A stretch of 54,462 nt of DNA from Pseudomonadales bacterium (GTDB taxonomy: Bacteria; Pseudomonadota; Gammaproteobacteria; Pseudomonadales; Azotimanducaceae). Positions 52,579 through 54,462 of the stretch are shown one piece after another; the stretch's first letter is position 1, and the number at the start of each line of letters is the position of its first letter. The notes under the pieces are model-generated. The model did not search any database and was not told the origin of the DNA. It worked only from the letters and a program-made list of their open reading frames with translations. The position numbers and the translations under genes are program-made. The stretch covers positions 1 to 54,462 of the forward strand of contig JAJDVW010000146.1 in assembly GCA_022825925.1 (NCBI GenBank), in the 5' to 3' direction.

Positions 52579-54462
52579 TCACGCCGTCGGCTGCGCCTGG
52601 CTGTCTGCGTGGCCCTCGCGCAGGGGACCCCATTCGACGAAGTCCTCGACGATGACGTACAGGCCGGGCACCAGCACCAGCGTGATGGCCGTGGCGAACA
52701 ATACTCCGAACGCGAGCGAGATGGCCATCGGGATGATGAAGAAGGTCGTCGGGTTCTGGCTGAACATCAGCGGGAGCAGACCGACGAAGGTCGTCGTGGA
52801 GGTCAGGATGATGGGACGGAAGCGCACCACCCCGGCGTTGAACACGGCCTCTTCGAGGGGCATGCCCTCGCGGCGGCGCCGGTTGATGTAATCGACCAGC
52901 ACCAGGCTTGCGTTCACGACGACCCCGGACAGCGCGACGATGCCGAGCAGGGAGAAGAACATGAGCTGGCTGCCCATGATCCAGTGTCCGACGATGGCGC
53001 CCACCGCCCCGAACGGGATGACGCTCATGATGACCAGGGGCTGCAGGTAGGACTTCAGCGGGATCGCGAGCAGCGCGTAGATGCCGATGAGGGCGAGCAG
53101 CGCCCCGTAGGCGAGGCCCATCATGGACTTGACCCGCTCCTCCTGCTCGCCGGATTGCTGGACGGCGACGGAGGGGTACTTGTGGCGCAGCGCGGGGATC
53201 AGCTCCGTCACGATGCTCGTGTTGATCTCTTCGGGCGTGACCTGGCTGCGGTCGATGTCGCCGAGCACGTTGACCACGCGCTGGCCGTTGACGCGGTTGA
53301 TCTGGGAGTAGCCACGGTCGATCTCGAAGCTCGCGACGCTCGTGAACGGGACCTCCGTCCCGTCGGGAGTGCGGATCCGCATGTCTTCCAGGTTGCCGAT
53401 GGAGCGGCGCTCGTCCTCCGGATAGCGGACCATGACGCGCACCTCGTCGGGACCGCGCTGGATGCGCTGCACCTCCGCCCCGTAGAACGCGGCCCGCACC
53501 TGGGCGGCGAGGTCGTTCAGGGTGAGCCCGAGGTTGCGCGCCCCCGGCAGCAGGCTGAGCTTGATCTCCTGCTTGCCGGCGCGGAACGAGTCGCTGATGT
53601 CCTTGACGCCGTCGTACCGCGAGAGTTCGCTCTTGAGCTCCACCGCCGCCATGCGCAGTTGGTCCACGTCCCCGCCCCGGACTTCGAGGTGGATGGCGTC
53701 CCCGGAACTGAAGGAATCCGCGCCGAACGACAGGCGCAGGGCGTCCGGAACGGAGCCGACGATCTCGCGCCAGCGGTCCGCGACATCCCGCGACAGGATG
53801 TAGTCGCGCTGTTCGAGGGGCACGAGTTCGATGGCGACCTCCGCGTAGTCGCTCCGCCCGGGGCCCTCCGGCATCGGCGGCCCGCCGCGATGGATGTGCG
53901 TGCCGACGCTGACCATCGTGTGCTTGATGACGCTCGGGACGCCGGGTGCGGCGTGCTGGTCGAACTCCGCCCGCAACCGTTCGACCGTGGCCTCGATCTG
54001 CCCCGCGGCGGCGCGGGTCTTCTCGGCCGAGATCCCCGGCGGCATCTCCAGCGTCGCATACACCTTGTCGCCGTCGATGGAGCTGAAGAACGAGAAGATG
54101 ACGCGACCACTGAGGATGAGCGACAGGGCGACGATCAGGATGCCGAGGCCGGTGGCGGCGGTCACGTAACGCCAGGCGATCGCGCGGCGCAGGAACCGGA
54201 CGTAGCCGTTCGCCGCGAAATGCATGAGCGCCCCGGAGAACCGGGACTGGATGGCGTTCCACCTGCCGGCGAGGCGCCCGGAGTCGTCGCGCTTCCGATG
54301 GGCGAGGTGGGCCGGGAGGATCCACTGGCTCTCCACGATCGACATGCCGAGGGCCATGATGACGACCGCCCCGATGACCCCGAAGAACGACGACATGCGC
54401 CCCGCCACCATCAACAGGGGCAGGAACGCGGCGACGGTCGTCAGCACGCCGAAGATGACGGG
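52579..54462 (-). CDS. RND-family efflux permease (AcrB/CusA-like), 5' end outside the window
   Basis: About 627 codons of the C-terminal two-thirds are present. The frame is open to the right edge (first visible codons PVIFGVLTTVAAFLP). The sequence shows TM4-TM7 with a WRYVTAATGLGILIV boundary, periplasmic porter and funnel segments, and TM8-TM12 (LAYGALLALIGIYALLAIP, FSLLGIVALSGVVVN). The C-terminus is SLAFGVLFATAITLVLVPGLY. It exports drugs or other substrates by proton motive force with an adaptor and outer-membrane partner. The relay residues of TM4 lie near or beyond the right edge. Confidence 0.94.
   Translation of the reverse strand, partial: PVIFGVLTTVAAFLPLLMVAGRMSSFFGVIGAVVIMALGMSIVESQWILPAHLAHRKRDDSGRLAGRWNAIQSRFSGALMHFAANGYVRFLRRAIAWRYVTAATGLGILIVALSLILSGRVIFSFFSSIDGDKVYATLEMPPGISAEKTRAAAGQIEATVERLRAEFDQHAAPGVPSVIKHTMVSVGTHIHRGGPPMPEGPGRSDYAEVAIELVPLEQRDYILSRDVADRWREIVGSVPDALRLSFGADSFSSGDAIHLEVRGGDVDQLRMAAVELKSELSRYDGVKDISDSFRAGKQEIKLSLLPGARNLGLTLNDLAAQVRAAFYGAEVQRIQRGPDEVRVMVRYPEDERRSIGNLEDMRIRTPDGTEVPFTSVASFEIDRGYSQINRVNGQRVVNVLGDIDRSQVTPEEINTSIVTELIPALRHKYPSVAVQQSGEQEERVKSMMGLAYGALLALIGIYALLAIPLKSYLQPLVIMSVIPFGAVGAIVGHWIMGSQLMFFSLLGIVALSGVVVNASLVLVDYINRRRREGMPLEEAVFNAGVVRFRPIILTSTTTFVGLLPLMFSQNPTTFFIIPMAISLAFGVLFATAITLVLVPGLYVIVEDFVEWGPLREGHADSQAQPTA

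Overview
The window is a very GC-rich (roughly 70% by eye), densely packed bacterial chromosome segment. The diderm features are lipoproteins, an MltF-type lytic transglycosylase, a tripartite RND pump, TRAP transport with a TatT component, and MacA/MacB-like export parts. Together with a thiC-thiO-thiS-thiG order these suggest a proteobacterium, most likely an uncultured gammaproteobacterium; this lineage call is inference. I saw no rRNA, tRNA, CRISPR array, transposase or integrase. No stretch longer than about 300 bases lacks a gene or gene remnant.

Layout. 1-5.2 kb: partial alpha/beta hydrolase, a TRAP transporter operon (tatT-dctP-dctQ-dctM) and a VapBC-type toxin-antitoxin pair. 5.2-12 kb: a thiamin locus, with thiC-thiO-thiS-thiG behind a TPP riboswitch, thiD-thiE-thiE2 upstream on the same strand, and yjbQ divergent. 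12-17 kb: a tandem CoA-transferase-fold protein, a small membrane-anchored protein, and an MltF-like lytic transglycosylase with two solute-binding domains. 17.2-18.6 kb: a decayed adenosine deaminase and a lower-GC patch with an unknown protein. 18.6-28.3 kb: D-aminoacylase-type amidohydrolase, two enoyl-CoA hydratase-family enzymes, an NCS2 permease with a C-terminal GHKL-like domain, a YdjM-like hydrolase, an NhaC-type antiporter and a carboxyltransferase.

28.3-34.3 kb is the most interesting region. It is a same-strand array running from a 93-codon precursor-like peptide with a Sec leader and glycine-zipper tail, through an M48 metalloprotease, a SpoIIM/DUF95 membrane protein, a second multi-TM protein and a MacA/HlyD-like adaptor, to an ABC ATPase and a MacB-type permease. 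This part list resembles head-to-tail cyclised (circular) bacteriocin loci of Gram-positive bacteria, but in a diderm setting. I propose it as an undescribed peptide maturation/export system.

34.4-41.2 kb: a catabolic group (PQQ-type sugar dehydrogenase, MFS transporter, NIPSNAP-like, NHL-repeat, Ldh2 dehydrogenase and SMP-30 lactonase genes). 41.2-47.9 kb: enoyl-CoA hydratase, a 59-aa coiled-coil/TM protein, a slipin/NfeD pair, cysteine synthase, serine hydrolase and rhomboid. 48-49.3 kb: a broken AAA ATPase plus TOPRIM-like pair, probably a dead defence module. 49.4 kb to the end: LLM flavin monooxygenase, DUF3604 lipoprotein and a partial RND efflux permease.
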